Positions 44,352-52,649 of a DNA stretch of 64,000 nt are shown one piece after another. The translations under genes were made by a program, and so were the position numbers. The notes beneath the pieces were generated by a model. That model saw nothing but the letters and a program-made list of their open reading frames with translations. It searched no databases and was not told the origin of the DNA. The stretch is taken from assembly GCF_010470675.1 (NCBI RefSeq), contig NZ_VOIQ01000019.1:1-64000 (forward strand). The letters are read 5' to 3'. Numbering within the stretch: the stretch's first letter is position 1; the number at the start of each line of letters is the position of its first letter. This DNA is from Desulfovibrio sp. JC010 (GTDB lineage Bacteria > Desulfobacterota > Desulfovibrionia > Desulfovibrionales > Desulfovibrionaceae).

Positions 44352-44568
44352 TCGAGCAAAATTAACTCTGCTCCCCAAAAAAGAAGAGTCTGCACTGCCA
44401 GAAATTGAGGCTGCGAACCCGGAAATTGATCTTGTGGAGAACGCTCCCAAGTCTAAACAGGAGCAAGCTGCTCACGCCCCCTCCAAAAGTGGAACCCTCG
44501 TCAAAGGTTTGATTTTCGCCGGGCTGACCATTGCTTCGGTGGTTATTTTCAGGCGAAAAATATTTTAA
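44344..44568 (+). CDS. small C-terminally anchored protein, ParA partner candidate
   Basis: A 74-residue protein with GTG start overlapping parA by 8 bp. A polar, acidic N-terminal part (LLPKKEESALPEIEAANPE) and a C-terminal membrane helix (LVKGLIFAGLTIASVVIF) ending RRKIF. The overlap implies co-translation. Its role is unknown; a membrane anchor for ParA is an inference. Confidence 0.6.
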   Translation: MANRAKLTLLPKKEESALPEIEAANPEIDLVENAPKSKQEQAAHAPSKSGTLVKGLIFAGLTIASVVIFRRKIF

Positions 44569-44660
44569 GATCTTTGAATGGTTCTATCTAAATTTACTTA
44601 TTCTTATGTACAGTGAAGGCCACTCGTCCAATCATCTCAGATGAATCTGTCAACGGGAAA

Positions 44661-46289
44661 TTATATTAAACTTCCCAGACTGGGGGACAATCCCCTCCCC
44701 CGCTCGATCATATTACTTGAAACAACAGCCTTCCTCCCAAACATTACCCGTGCAAAATCCTGCGCCACCTGCCTTGCTCCTGAATCATTCACGCTGAAGA
44801 AAATCTTATCGCCATTGTCCTTAACCATGGCTCCACTCTTGAGCGTGTAGAGGATATTTCCAGACGAATCCACACGCCAAGTCATTTGATCCAGACTACG
44901 TTGATTAGGATCGTTTACGCGCTTGGCCTCTTCTGCCTGCAACTGGAGCATTTTGGAAATGGACAGCAGCCTGCGTTTGTCTTTCCAAGCGAGGCTTGAA
45001 TCTGATTTGAATTGGCTCTGCTTGATCTTCAGGTCTGAAACGTTTGATGCCGTGCCAGCAAATTCAGGTGAGGGGGTGCTATGAATCGGCTCCTTCTTTG
45101 ACCGTAAAATCTGCAAAGCTGTTTCATCACCATTTTCAGCCTTCCATTTCAAAAAATCATTCCAACGATTGAAAGGTGTTTGCTGGCGCAACTCCGCACG
45201 TTTTTCAGCCATGTCTCTTTTTAAAACTTCCATAGCCGCCGTTTTCCTACTGGTAGCCATAGCAATCAACCGGCTTCGGTCTTTGGGCCTCAGCTTGTTG
45301 TCTTTTCTTATGGCCTTGACCTTGGCATCCCAATCAGAATTAATCTGCTTCCAGCGGCCATCCTCTTCTTCGCGCAAAGCCTCATAAACCTTTTTCCTCT
45401 TGGCTACAGCGGTCTTGTACTCAGCATAAAGCTCACCCCGCTGTTTATGCTGAGGACGGGCTACGTACCTATCTTTTTCATTCACCATGAACCCTACAGG
45501 CTTTTGATAGTGGCCGAGTAGGGCTTCAAGCTTGGGCTTACTAAAATCACGATCAAGTCGGCTGGCCTTGATGGCCGTTTTGGAATGTCTGTCTTTGATG
45601 ATACAGCCGTTCCCGCGCAGCCGGACCTCGACACCGATCTGTGCCAATGACTTATGAAACTCCTGCCACCCATGCGCAGAGCGCAAGGACTCCAAAATAA
45701 AATCCTTGCGCTCCTTTACATATGAATCAAAGGACTGCTGGCCGGAATGGGCTTCATAAGTAGCCGCACGGTCATTATTTCGTTTGGGCTGCAATTCTTT
45801 TTGCCTGCCGTTATCGGATTTCAGACCAAACTTTTGTTCCAGATAACGGTGCAGCCGGTCTCGCTTATGAAAATCCCGGTAAGGGTCATGTCGGGTCAGC
45901 TTCTCCGGGTGAATCATGTTGTATGCGATGTGCATATGCAGGTTGTTGGTATTCTCATGCACTCCACAATGCCGCTGGTGTTCCTCAAGACCTAAAACCT
46001 TGGAAAACTCCTGCTCAATCTCTTTAAATTTTTCAGGCGTAAGGACGGACTCATCTTCCGGCCTGAAGGACACGATCAAGTGATAGGTCTTTTCCTTACG
46101 GGTTCGTTTATTCAGATCCTGAGTATCGAGCACTTCCTGAATCGCCAACTCGTAATCATCACCGGCCCAGCAACCAGCACACCATGACATAAGGCTCTTT
46201 TCGCCCTTGTGCTTGGCATCAGCAATATATTGGGCCAGCCTCCGGTAATTGTCATTTTGCGGCTTACAGGCAACCCTGCGGCTAATCAT
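44661..46289 (-). CDS. MOBP-type relaxase (TraI/VirD2-like)
   Basis: A 542-residue relaxase. The catalytic tyrosine candidate is in the N-terminal part (DNYRRLAQYI near residue 15). The metal-binding motif is HMHIAYN in HENTNNLHMHIAYNMIHP. The rest is a charged helical extension. It nicks the plasmid strand at oriT and pilots it into the recipient; here it is likely to need a helper transfer system. It overlaps the upstream mobC-like gene by 4 bp. Confidence 0.88.
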   Translation of the reverse strand: MISRRVACKPQNDNYRRLAQYIADAKHKGEKSLMSWCAGCWAGDDYELAIQEVLDTQDLNKRTRKEKTYHLIVSFRPEDESVLTPEKFKEIEQEFSKVLGLEEHQRHCGVHENTNNLHMHIAYNMIHPEKLTRHDPYRDFHKRDRLHRYLEQKFGLKSDNGRQKELQPKRNNDRAATYEAHSGQQSFDSYVKERKDFILESLRSAHGWQEFHKSLAQIGVEVRLRGNGCIIKDRHSKTAIKASRLDRDFSKPKLEALLGHYQKPVGFMVNEKDRYVARPQHKQRGELYAEYKTAVAKRKKVYEALREEEDGRWKQINSDWDAKVKAIRKDNKLRPKDRSRLIAMATSRKTAAMEVLKRDMAEKRAELRQQTPFNRWNDFLKWKAENGDETALQILRSKKEPIHSTPSPEFAGTASNVSDLKIKQSQFKSDSSLAWKDKRRLLSISKMLQLQAEEAKRVNDPNQRSLDQMTWRVDSSGNILYTLKSGAMVKDNGDKIFFSVNDSGARQVAQDFARVMFGRKAVVSSNMIERGRGLSPSLGSLI

Positions 46290-46612
46290 ATAGATCTCAC
46301 CTTCTGAACTATCTCTTTTTGAATCTGACCGATTTCTTTGAGCAGTTTCTCGGCTGCATTTCGGTTATCGTCATCATCGAGAATCAGCATCTTCAATAGC
46401 CCACCCAGACGGCCCTGATCTCCATTAAGTTTCAAAAGCTCCCGGCGGACTTGCTGATCAGTGCTGCTCTTAATTTCGTGCCCCAGACATACGGCCTTGG
46501 CAAAAGCAGACAGCGACAAACTGCACTGTTCTGCGCTTGCATAGATTTGCTCATATTCCTCTATGGAAACGTAGACTTTAATGATTTGTTTTTTACTGGG
46601 CACGCATTCCAC
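46286..46612 (-). CDS. MobC/TraJ-like relaxosome accessory protein
   Basis: A 108-residue protein with a ribbon-helix-helix-type N-terminus (KKQIIKVYVSIEEYEQIYASAEQC, LSLSAFAKAVCLG) and a helical C-terminal part. Such proteins bind the inverted repeat of oriT and help the relaxase. The gene lies between the relaxase and the oriT-like sequence and is translationally coupled to the relaxase (ATGA). Confidence 0.8.
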   Translation of the reverse strand: MECVPSKKQIIKVYVSIEEYEQIYASAEQCSLSLSAFAKAVCLGHEIKSSTDQQVRRELLKLNGDQGRLGGLLKMLILDDDDNRNAAEKLLKEIGQIQKEIVQKVRSI

Positions 46613-46639
46613 TTCCTGCTGTTTGTCTTTGCAAATTGC

Positions 46640-46745
46640 GTTGAGCGAAGACGAATAAGTGCCCTCAACCCCAAGGTTGAGCAGGACGTAAGGTACGCCG
46701 CTTTGAAAAAGTGGGCCTACCTTACCTGTCCTGCCTTCGGACGCC
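46640..46745 (+). other. oriT, IncP/RP4-like
   Basis: The stretch GGGCCTACCTTACCTGTCCT, then GCC, at 46714-46736 closely matches the nic region of RP4 oriT (GGGCCTACTTCACCTATCCTG as I remember it). The cut would fall between 46733 and 46734. Inverted repeat arms 46681-46698 and 46713-46734 flank it, and a second hairpin CTCAACC/GGTTGAG lies at 46664-46681. CGAATAAG at 46652-46659 recalls the RP4 sequence as well. It lies upstream of mobC and the relaxase, as in mobilizable plasmids. Confidence 0.75.
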
Positions 46746-46927
46746 AGTGGTATATAATTGATTTTGCTTTATTTGGGCAAGAAATTAAAAAAATACACAA
46801 TAATATCGTATAGTAAACTATCACAAACGATAATAAAGCATAATAAACTAAAATACAGCAAAAAGGGATGAGTCAGTGTTAAGAATTGCTCGCCAAACAA
46901 AAACCTAAAGTATTGGTTTAAAAAATA

Positions 46928-47416
46928 TCAAAACACGATAAAATTGGACTTCGGATAGACAAATTCATCTTCATACAGATCACCTAACCAACCGCAAACC
47001 CAATGCCCAGCGTCATAAACTTCGAGTTGATTTGTAAAAAAATTAAAATCTGCATTCTCTGTCAGAGATTCGCCGATCGCTCCGATATGAGGCAGTAGCA
47101 GAATAAAATCATCAATATCCTGCTGACATTGAGATAGCAGTTCATGCACCCCAGGAGCCTTGCCAAGGCTCTTCAGCAAAGAGTCTTTACATTCTGAGAA
47201 ACATCTAGCCCACTCCCCTTTTCTGTCACGAGGGATATTACTCTTGAATGCCTCCCATGCAACGGAATGAGCCTCTTCAAATTCAGCCGACCTCCATAAG
47301 CCCACAGCTTGTTCCAAAGAAACGGCACTTGTATAAAAGTCGTTCTGCTGACCTAAATTTTTAAACCAATGGGTCTTGTCTATTTTTTCAAGGACTTCGC
47401 TATAAATTAGTACCAT
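46928..47416 (-). CDS. candidate immunity protein for the AHH nuclease
   Basis: A 162-residue acidic cytosolic protein with no domain that I recognise; no signal peptide. It follows the AHH protein gene on the same strand and overlaps its end by 10 bp. In polymorphic-toxin loci the gene downstream of the toxin commonly encodes its inhibitor, which is the reason for this call. The acid/aromatic-rich C-terminus (YDAGHWVCGWLGDLYEDEFVY) would suit binding to a nuclease active site. Confidence 0.55.
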   Translation of the reverse strand: MVLIYSEVLEKIDKTHWFKNLGQQNDFYTSAVSLEQAVGLWRSAEFEEAHSVAWEAFKSNIPRDRKGEWARCFSECKDSLLKSLGKAPGVHELLSQCQQDIDDFILLLPHIGAIGESLTENADFNFFTNQLEVYDAGHWVCGWLGDLYEDEFVYPKSNFIVF

Positions 47417-47976
47417 GGGTCTTTTGCTCCATATTTTTCATGCAATGGCTCCCCTTCTTCAAGCCGTTCACGGAAATTGGACTGAATCTTCGATACTAGT
47501 TCTCTTGTTTTAGCCGCAGAAGCATTTGGAGGAATTTTATCAAGCTCATTCTTTACAGCGGCAGTGTATAATGGATGCCCGCCTCGATGAAGAGGCAAAA
47601 TTGGATCAACCCCCGGTTTAGTTGGCAGAGCAATACCGTTTGCTTCTTCATCCATATCCATCCCAATTTTTCTTAGTGCCCTATGGTTTCTTAGCTGAAG
47701 GGGAATAATGTGGTGTGCAGCATAGTTTCTCATAAAATCGCAGCCAATCCTACGCCTTAAAACATCACTCGATCCTCCATAGGTTCTACCTAGACCTCGG
47801 CTTATCGAATTTATTTTAATATTCGCCGTATTGTTAGCTGCTGAAGCAAACGATTTAGCTATCTTTTCATGTACCGATAGGACATCTGCATTTGAATTTT
47901 CAACTGTGCCGCAGCCAGTCAAAAGCAGTATGAAAACCGCCATGACCAGAGATAGAATCTTTGTTCGCACTAACAT
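47407..47976 (-). CDS. AHH-family nuclease toxin with lipoprotein signal
   Basis: A 189-residue protein. The signal peptide has lipobox LLTGC with Cys22, so the mature protein would be a lipoprotein. The C-terminal half carries the AHH signature (AAHHIIPLQL, H88-H89) and downstream His at 130 and 134 (LPLHRGGHPLY), as in the HNH/endonuclease VII-like toxin family. A secreted or surface-attached DNA/RNA-cutting toxin is implied. Unusual here is the lipid anchor and its place on a mobilizable island. Confidence 0.7.
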   Translation of the reverse strand: MLVRTKILSLVMAVFILLLTGCGTVENSNADVLSVHEKIAKSFASAANNTANIKINSISRGLGRTYGGSSDVLRRRIGCDFMRNYAAHHIIPLQLRNHRALRKIGMDMDEEANGIALPTKPGVDPILPLHRGGHPLYTAAVKNELDKIPPNASAAKTRELVSKIQSNFRERLEEGEPLHEKYGAKDPWY

Positions 47977-48004
47977 AATGAAATCAACCCAACGGAGGCA
48001 GTTA

Positions 48005-48035
48005 ATGAGTTAAAAACATGATTTTCCTAACTCAT
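48005..48035. promoter_or_regulatory. inverted repeat between XRE gene and toxin gene
   Basis: ATGAGTTA (48005-48012) and TAACTCAT (48028-48035) form an inverted repeat with 15-bp spacing in the divergent gap between the XRE regulator and the AHH toxin gene. It is a plausible operator; no experimental hint beyond its position. Confidence 0.4.
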
Positions 48036-48133
48036 TTTCAAGAATTAGCAAGAATTTATGGCTTTATTTTTCCAAAATTAGCATGTTTTAATAAGTCAAC
48101 GACACGGCCATTATATGATTCAAGGAGTCATAT

Positions 48134-48457
48134 ATGGCTGAAATTTCGATATTAGTTGGCAAAAGGATACGAGAGCTACGTAAGAAAAAAGGGCTGACTC
48201 AAGCCCAATTAGGCAGTGAAGCTGATATAAATGATAAATATATCAGCGAAATAGAAAGAGGTTCGAGCAAGCTTACTGTGAATGCTTTAAATAAGATTGC
48301 CCTTGCTCTGAAAGTATCTGCCAAAGACATTCTGGACTTCGACACAATCAAACCGACGCGCAAAGAACTCGAAGAAGATTTGGCGTGGATGATCGGGAAA
48401 ACAAGCGATGAACAAATTATATTTCTTCATAAGCTTGTTACTGAGATATTGAAATAA
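48134..48457 (+). CDS. XRE-family transcriptional regulator
   Basis: A 107-residue DNA-binding protein. The HTH_3 domain (about 8-65) reads IRELRKKKGLTQAQLGSEA...YISEIERGSSKLTVNALNKIALAL. The C-terminal 40 residues are helical. Start supported by AAGGAG. Transcribed away from the toxin/immunity pair. It may regulate the element or act as an immunity-gene regulator. Confidence 0.9.
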   Translation: MAEISILVGKRIRELRKKKGLTQAQLGSEADINDKYISEIERGSSKLTVNALNKIALALKVSAKDILDFDTIKPTRKELEEDLAWMIGKTSDEQIIFLHKLVTEILK

Positions 48458-48537
48458 TTGATGGCAGAACTAAAAGCGAACTAGGTAGATACGCAACAAA
48501 ACATCTACCAAACAATGCATATGCTTAACTAAATTTC

Positions 48538-48573
48538 AAGGACTTGCGTCAACCAAACGTGAGTCCTTTTTAT
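48538..48573 (+). terminator. terminator after XRE gene
   Basis: AAGGACTTGCGT and ACGTGAGTCCTT (48538-48568) form a 12-bp stem with two G-T pairs, followed by a T-run. Confidence 0.8.
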
Positions 48574-48661
48574 TTGGGCAACAGGTATATATTTTCATCC
48601 AAATTGATTATAGGTTCAGACATGCGAAAATCTTTCATCAAATTCAAATAGGTAGGCAGTG

Positions 48662-49312
48662 ATGGATATTTGGAAACAGGAATGGGGCGAACTTCTTCAA
48701 ACAGCTTATAACAACGCAGCTGACGGCCTTGAAAAATCTGACTCAACGCGAAGTATCGATCAAGTCTTTGCAACCATACTCCAGCTTTGGGTCAGTAGCA
48801 TAAAAGTGAAAGATGAATGGGAGTTTTACTTAAGCAACCCAGAGAATACTAGATACTACTATGGCACCGCTAGATCAAAGAAATTTGAAGAAGACTTCAC
48901 TTTTGGTCTGTATGACGGAAAACTGTACCTTGATATCAGTTTTGTACACCCATATCGTCTTCAGTATATGAGTGACGAATTCTGGGCCCATTTGATTGAA
49001 TTGGACAAATGCGGAAATTGTTCATTTATTGAAAACGCGGGCCTAGGTGGAGAAGGCGGTAAAATTTCAAAAAAATATACATCTTCAAAAAGCAATATTT
49101 TTAATATCGTAAAAAATTATCTTTTACTTGAAATATATGGCGAAGGCTCAGGAGACTTAGGAGGAATAGAAGTAATGTGGCCTATGGATGTAGACAAAAA
49201 TGAACTACTATTGAATGGAGCTACAGCCGTATATCACATGTATAAAATGAATTACCTGCTTTACCGAAGCTACAATCAATATTTGAGTAGTTGGAAGAAA
49301 AAACATTCGTAG
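48662..49312 (+). CDS. hypothetical island protein
   Basis: A 216-residue cytosolic protein without a recognised domain. Sequence features: a helical N-terminus (MDIWKQEWGELLQTAYNN), an aromatic-rich middle (WEFYLSNPENTRYYYGTARS) and a C-terminal YHMYKMNYLLYRSYNQY. AT-rich compared with the core genes, so likely transferred. I take ATG 48662; a GTG at 48659 directly precedes it. It lies between an XRE regulator and an AbiTii protein, which hints at a defence role, but nothing in the sequence proves this. Confidence 0.6.
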   Translation: MDIWKQEWGELLQTAYNNAADGLEKSDSTRSIDQVFATILQLWVSSIKVKDEWEFYLSNPENTRYYYGTARSKKFEEDFTFGLYDGKLYLDISFVHPYRLQYMSDEFWAHLIELDKCGNCSFIENAGLGGEGGKISKKYTSSKSNIFNIVKNYLLLEIYGEGSGDLGGIEVMWPMDVDKNELLLNGATAVYHMYKMNYLLYRSYNQYLSSWKKKHS

Positions 49313-49376
49313 CCCACACCATAATTTATTTTCTCCAAATACTCACTGACATCTAACTAAGGTATACTATAAAATT

Positions 49377-50297
49377 ATGACACTTCTTTATGAAATTCAG
49401 GAATCCATAGTCCAGAATGACGCAAACCTAGGTCCTATTCTTTTAAAACTTAGATTTTTAGCTTCGCGACTTGGGAGTAACGACTTAGCAGACTGGATTA
49501 ATTATGAATCGGAAGGTTATCCTAAAAACGTAGAAGTCCCCCCATATAGAACGACTGACCTAACGTACCGAGGAACATTTTCTGGACCGTTTGGTTCTGG
49601 TATTCAAAATGCTCAGATTGCCCCATATATAATCGAAAAATACGCAGGTGAAAGCTGGGTAAAGTACAGCATTAGGGAAAGCATAGCCACAATTGACGAT
49701 TTAGCTAAACAAAGCAAAGAGGGTGGTGGTTCATTGCGTATAGATGCTTCAGACTTAATTTTGCTAATGCAAAATAAAATATATGAAGGGTATGCATGCA
49801 ATGAGATCATCGCTTCGATTTCATGCTCTGCCCTTTCAAACATACAGCAAGCTGTTAAAAACAAAATACTAGAATTAACAATCGAACTAGAAAAATCAGT
49901 ACCGGAATCAGTGAACATAACATTTGGAGCGCGAAGCAATAAGGACGTTGACTCAAATAAAGTTACACATATATCACAACAAATAATATATGGGGATGTA
50001 ACAAATGCCGTCTCAGGAACAAATTCATCACTAACAAACAACCTTCCTGAGGGAGATATACAAGCCTTAATTGATCATTTCAGACATGCTGGAATCAATA
50101 CTAAAGACGCTACAGAATTAGCGGGTATTATGCAGAATGATACTCCAGAAAGTACAGAAGAACCTCTTGGTACCAGAACCAAACAATGGTTAACTTCCAA
50201 CTTAGACAAAGCGGCAAAAGGTGCATGGAAAATTGGATTTACCGCAGCAAACAGCCTCATAACAGAAGCCGCTTTAAAATATTATGGCTTGAAGTAA
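49377..50297 (+). CDS. AbiTii-domain protein (abortive-infection-like)
   Basis: A 306-residue protein. Residues 1-190 match the AbiTii pattern: LLYEIQESIVQNDANLGPIL, LRFLASRLGSNDLADWINYE, SEGYP. The C-terminal third (NITFGARSNKDVDS... and LPEGDIQALIDHFRHAGI) is a separate, predominantly helical part. AbiTii proteins are associated with phage defence; the mode of action is not known. AT-rich, with the typical composition of the island. The small helical C-terminus may bind partners. Confidence 0.75.
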   Translation: MTLLYEIQESIVQNDANLGPILLKLRFLASRLGSNDLADWINYESEGYPKNVEVPPYRTTDLTYRGTFSGPFGSGIQNAQIAPYIIEKYAGESWVKYSIRESIATIDDLAKQSKEGGGSLRIDASDLILLMQNKIYEGYACNEIIASISCSALSNIQQAVKNKILELTIELEKSVPESVNITFGARSNKDVDSNKVTHISQQIIYGDVTNAVSGTNSSLTNNLPEGDIQALIDHFRHAGINTKDATELAGIMQNDTPESTEEPLGTRTKQWLTSNLDKAAKGAWKIGFTAANSLITEAALKYYGLK

Positions 50298-50325
50298 AAT
50301 GCGTTATACTATTTTTTCATAAACA

Positions 50326-51426
50326 CTAGCTCAGCCGATAACTAGTACTCCGCCCACCTCCGGGGTTCTGGACCAGTATTCCGCGCTCTTTCAAATCCTT
50401 AATGTCACGCAGAGCGGTATCTGTGGAACACTTGGCCAACTTGGCATACTTTGAAGAGTTCATGTATCCCTTGAAGTTTTCGTCGAGCATACGCTCAAGC
50501 ACGGACCGCTGACGGTCATTAATCGGTGATTGCTGGGAGATCCGTTCCCAGAGGCTGGCTTTATGGAGCACATGGCTCAGTGTGGATTCGGCATTGATCA
50601 GGGCTTCTTTCAGGCAATCCAGAAACCACTCCAGCCATTTGGTGATTTCCGGCGTGCCGCGCTGCTGCCGTTCCAGATGGGAATAGTAATCCTTGCGCTT
50701 CAGCTCAATCTGCGTGGACATGCTGTAGTACCGCTCTGCCGCGCCATCAGCACGAGCCAAGGCCATATCCGCGATTGTACGCGCAATACGTCCGTTACCG
50801 TCTTCAAAGGGGTGAATGGTAACAAACCACAGGTGGGCTATTCCGGCACGCAGAACCGGATCAGTATCATCTTCGCTCTCGAACCATTCCAGAAATTTTG
50901 CCATCTCATCTTCAAGGCGATCAGCATCCGGTGCTTCAAAATGGACTTTCTCGCGTCCCATTGGCCCGGAAATAACCTGCATGGCTCCAACTTCCGCAGG
51001 CCGCCAGTCTGCAACGGTAATCCGCTTGATGCCGCTGCGCCCCATTGGGAAAAGAGCCGCGTGCCAGTCACAAAGCCGATCCTTGGTCAACGGTTCCGCA
51101 TATCGCTGCGTGGCATCGAGCATCATTTCAACTATGCCGTCCACATCCCGCCCTGCGGGTTTCAGTCCGGCAATGTCGATTCCCAGTCGCTGGGCAATAG
51201 AGGACCGTACCTCTTCTGGATTGAGGAGTTCCCCTTCTATGGCTGATGAATGAACGATGTCATTGGTAAGAGTCTTCAGGCCCGCCTCATTTCTCAGATC
51301 AAAGCCCAGATTACCAATCTTACCCAGCAGCACGCCCTGCCGATGGCGCACGTCTGCCAGTTTGGAAATGAGCTTTTCAGCGTTCCATGAGAAGTTCGGC
51401 CAGTCTTGATGTTCGTGTATCCACAT
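50326..51426 (-). CDS. Fic-family AMP-transferase (DUF4172-Fic)
   Basis: A 366-residue protein. The N-terminal DUF4172-like part holds SSAIEGELL, fitting the inhibitory motif (S/T)xxxE(G/N) that auto-inhibits Fic. The Fic core has HPFEDGNGRIAR. A C-terminal winged helix (YAKLAKCSTDTALRDIKDLKERGILV) would bind DNA. Fic proteins transfer AMP, or other groups, to hydroxyl side chains. GC content is higher than that of the neighbouring AT-rich genes, and it may be an older insertion. Confidence 0.9.
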   Translation of the reverse strand: MWIHEHQDWPNFSWNAEKLISKLADVRHRQGVLLGKIGNLGFDLRNEAGLKTLTNDIVHSSAIEGELLNPEEVRSSIAQRLGIDIAGLKPAGRDVDGIVEMMLDATQRYAEPLTKDRLCDWHAALFPMGRSGIKRITVADWRPAEVGAMQVISGPMGREKVHFEAPDADRLEDEMAKFLEWFESEDDTDPVLRAGIAHLWFVTIHPFEDGNGRIARTIADMALARADGAAERYYSMSTQIELKRKDYYSHLERQQRGTPEITKWLEWFLDCLKEALINAESTLSHVLHKASLWERISQQSPINDRQRSVLERMLDENFKGYMNSSKYAKLAKCSTDTALRDIKDLKERGILVQNPGGGRSTSYRLS

Positions 51427-51526
51427 TGCTTTTGCCCTTGTTTGCGGGGAATGTGGGTGTTATTCGCCGCAGGTTTTGCGGTGATTGTAAGTTTTATTTA
51501 CCGCAAAGGCAATGAACAAAATATCA

Positions 51527-51853
51527 CTAGTTCGTGTAATAATCCTCATCACTTGGTTCAAGAGACTCAGTAATCCAAGTTGTATCTTGACCTTGCATTT
51601 CAGTATACTGACTTAACAAAAACATATCAGGATCTACTGGTTCAACCGTAAAGGTCTGCATAGTTCCTTCAGCAAACATTAAATCAGGATCTCCAGGCTC
51701 AATTGTCCGAGTCTCAACTGTTGAATCACTCAAGTATAAATCTGGATCAGTTCCTTCAATCGTTTTTGTTACTGTAGTTTCATAATTTGAGTTAGCTTGG
51801 TTTGAAGGAGCCAACTTTATTGTCTGTGAATAGTTCATAATATAAGGCTTCAT
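51527..51853 (-). CDS. graspetide-like precursor with four T-rich/E-D-D repeats
   Basis: A 108-residue protein: a leader (about 1-25) followed by repeats starting at T26, T45, T64 and T92, each TxxTx(T/S)(I/V/L)E(P/G)xD(P/E)D. The first three are spaced exactly 19 residues apart. Each repeat offers three hydroxyl side chains and three carboxylates (E, D, D), which is what an ATP-grasp ligase would join into ester macrocycles (omega-ester-containing, or graspetide, peptides). An excellent AGGAGA precedes ATG 51853. Last gene of the minus-strand cluster with the ligase at 52646. Start and reading frame are clear; product structure is inferred. Confidence 0.7.
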   Translation of the reverse strand: MKPYIMNYSQTIKLAPSNQANSNYETTVTKTIEGTDPDLYLSDSTVETRTIEPGDPDLMFAEGTMQTFTVEPVDPDMFLLSQYTEMQGQDTTWITESLEPSDEDYYTN

Positions 51854-51863
51854 AATATATCTC

Positions 51864-52649
51864 CTAAAAATTTAAAATAACATTAAATGTGTTGTTAAAA
51901 TCAGCTATAAATATTTTTTTAACTAAATATGAGACTGCCGCAGTTATAAAAAACCAAAATATTTTTTGCTCTAAATTTAAAACATAATTTGAAATACAAT
52001 AATTCTGAGCTTCATTCATTACTTTGTGTGCGTAATACATTTCTAAGAGCTTTTGCTTAGAAGGATTTGTTTTCAGTTCTTTGAAAGTTGGCTTTTCATA
52101 GCTTTTGGAAGCCATGTATTTAATTAGAATATTTATTATGCCTACTAAAAAATATACTCCATACATTGATAGTGCAGCAAAAATGAAACCCCAAACAGAA
52201 TCGAAATTACGTCCAAAAGCACTAGGCAACAAACTAATAAACAGAGGGATAAAAATTGAAAGAATAACGAGATATATAGATACCTTTGTATGGAAATGAT
52301 TCTTGGTATCTGTAGCTAGACCAATGGAATCTTTGATGTAATCAAGCTCCACTTCAACCCCTTCATCACCCAATCCTTTAGAATGTTCCCGATAATCAGA
52401 AATGGCCTGATCAAATTTAGACAAATTAGGCCAAGGGCTAATATCATCCAATGCTAGGCCCTTAAAAAGCGAAAACTTTTTTTCATAAAAAGAAAAAAAG
52501 TAATATATTTTAGTGCCAAAGGAAAATCTTAATAAAGAGATTCTTAACTTTGCTCCCAACCTATAATCATCATAACAACTGTCACAAGTGAAGGAAATGA
52601 ATGGGACTGCACGTAGCAAAATCAAAATAATTTTTTGGACTAGGCTCAC
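51864..52649 (-). CDS. membrane protein of the graspetide-like cluster
   Basis: A 261-residue protein with hydrophobic segments at the N-terminus (IILILLRAVPFISF), in the middle (VSIYLVILSIFIPLFISLL and WGFIFAALSMYGVYFLVGI) and near the C-terminus (FWFFITAAVSYLV). No family recognised. Its ATG overlaps the ligase stop (ATGA), and the precursor follows in 10 bp, so all three are one transcript. A role in export, immunity or membrane targeting of the peptide is plausible; the sequence itself does not say. Confidence 0.65.
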   Translation of the reverse strand: MSLVQKIILILLRAVPFISFTCDSCYDDYRLGAKLRISLLRFSFGTKIYYFFSFYEKKFSLFKGLALDDISPWPNLSKFDQAISDYREHSKGLGDEGVEVELDYIKDSIGLATDTKNHFHTKVSIYLVILSIFIPLFISLLPSAFGRNFDSVWGFIFAALSMYGVYFLVGIINILIKYMASKSYEKPTFKELKTNPSKQKLLEMYYAHKVMNEAQNYCISNYVLNLEQKIFWFFITAAVSYLVKKIFIADFNNTFNVILNF

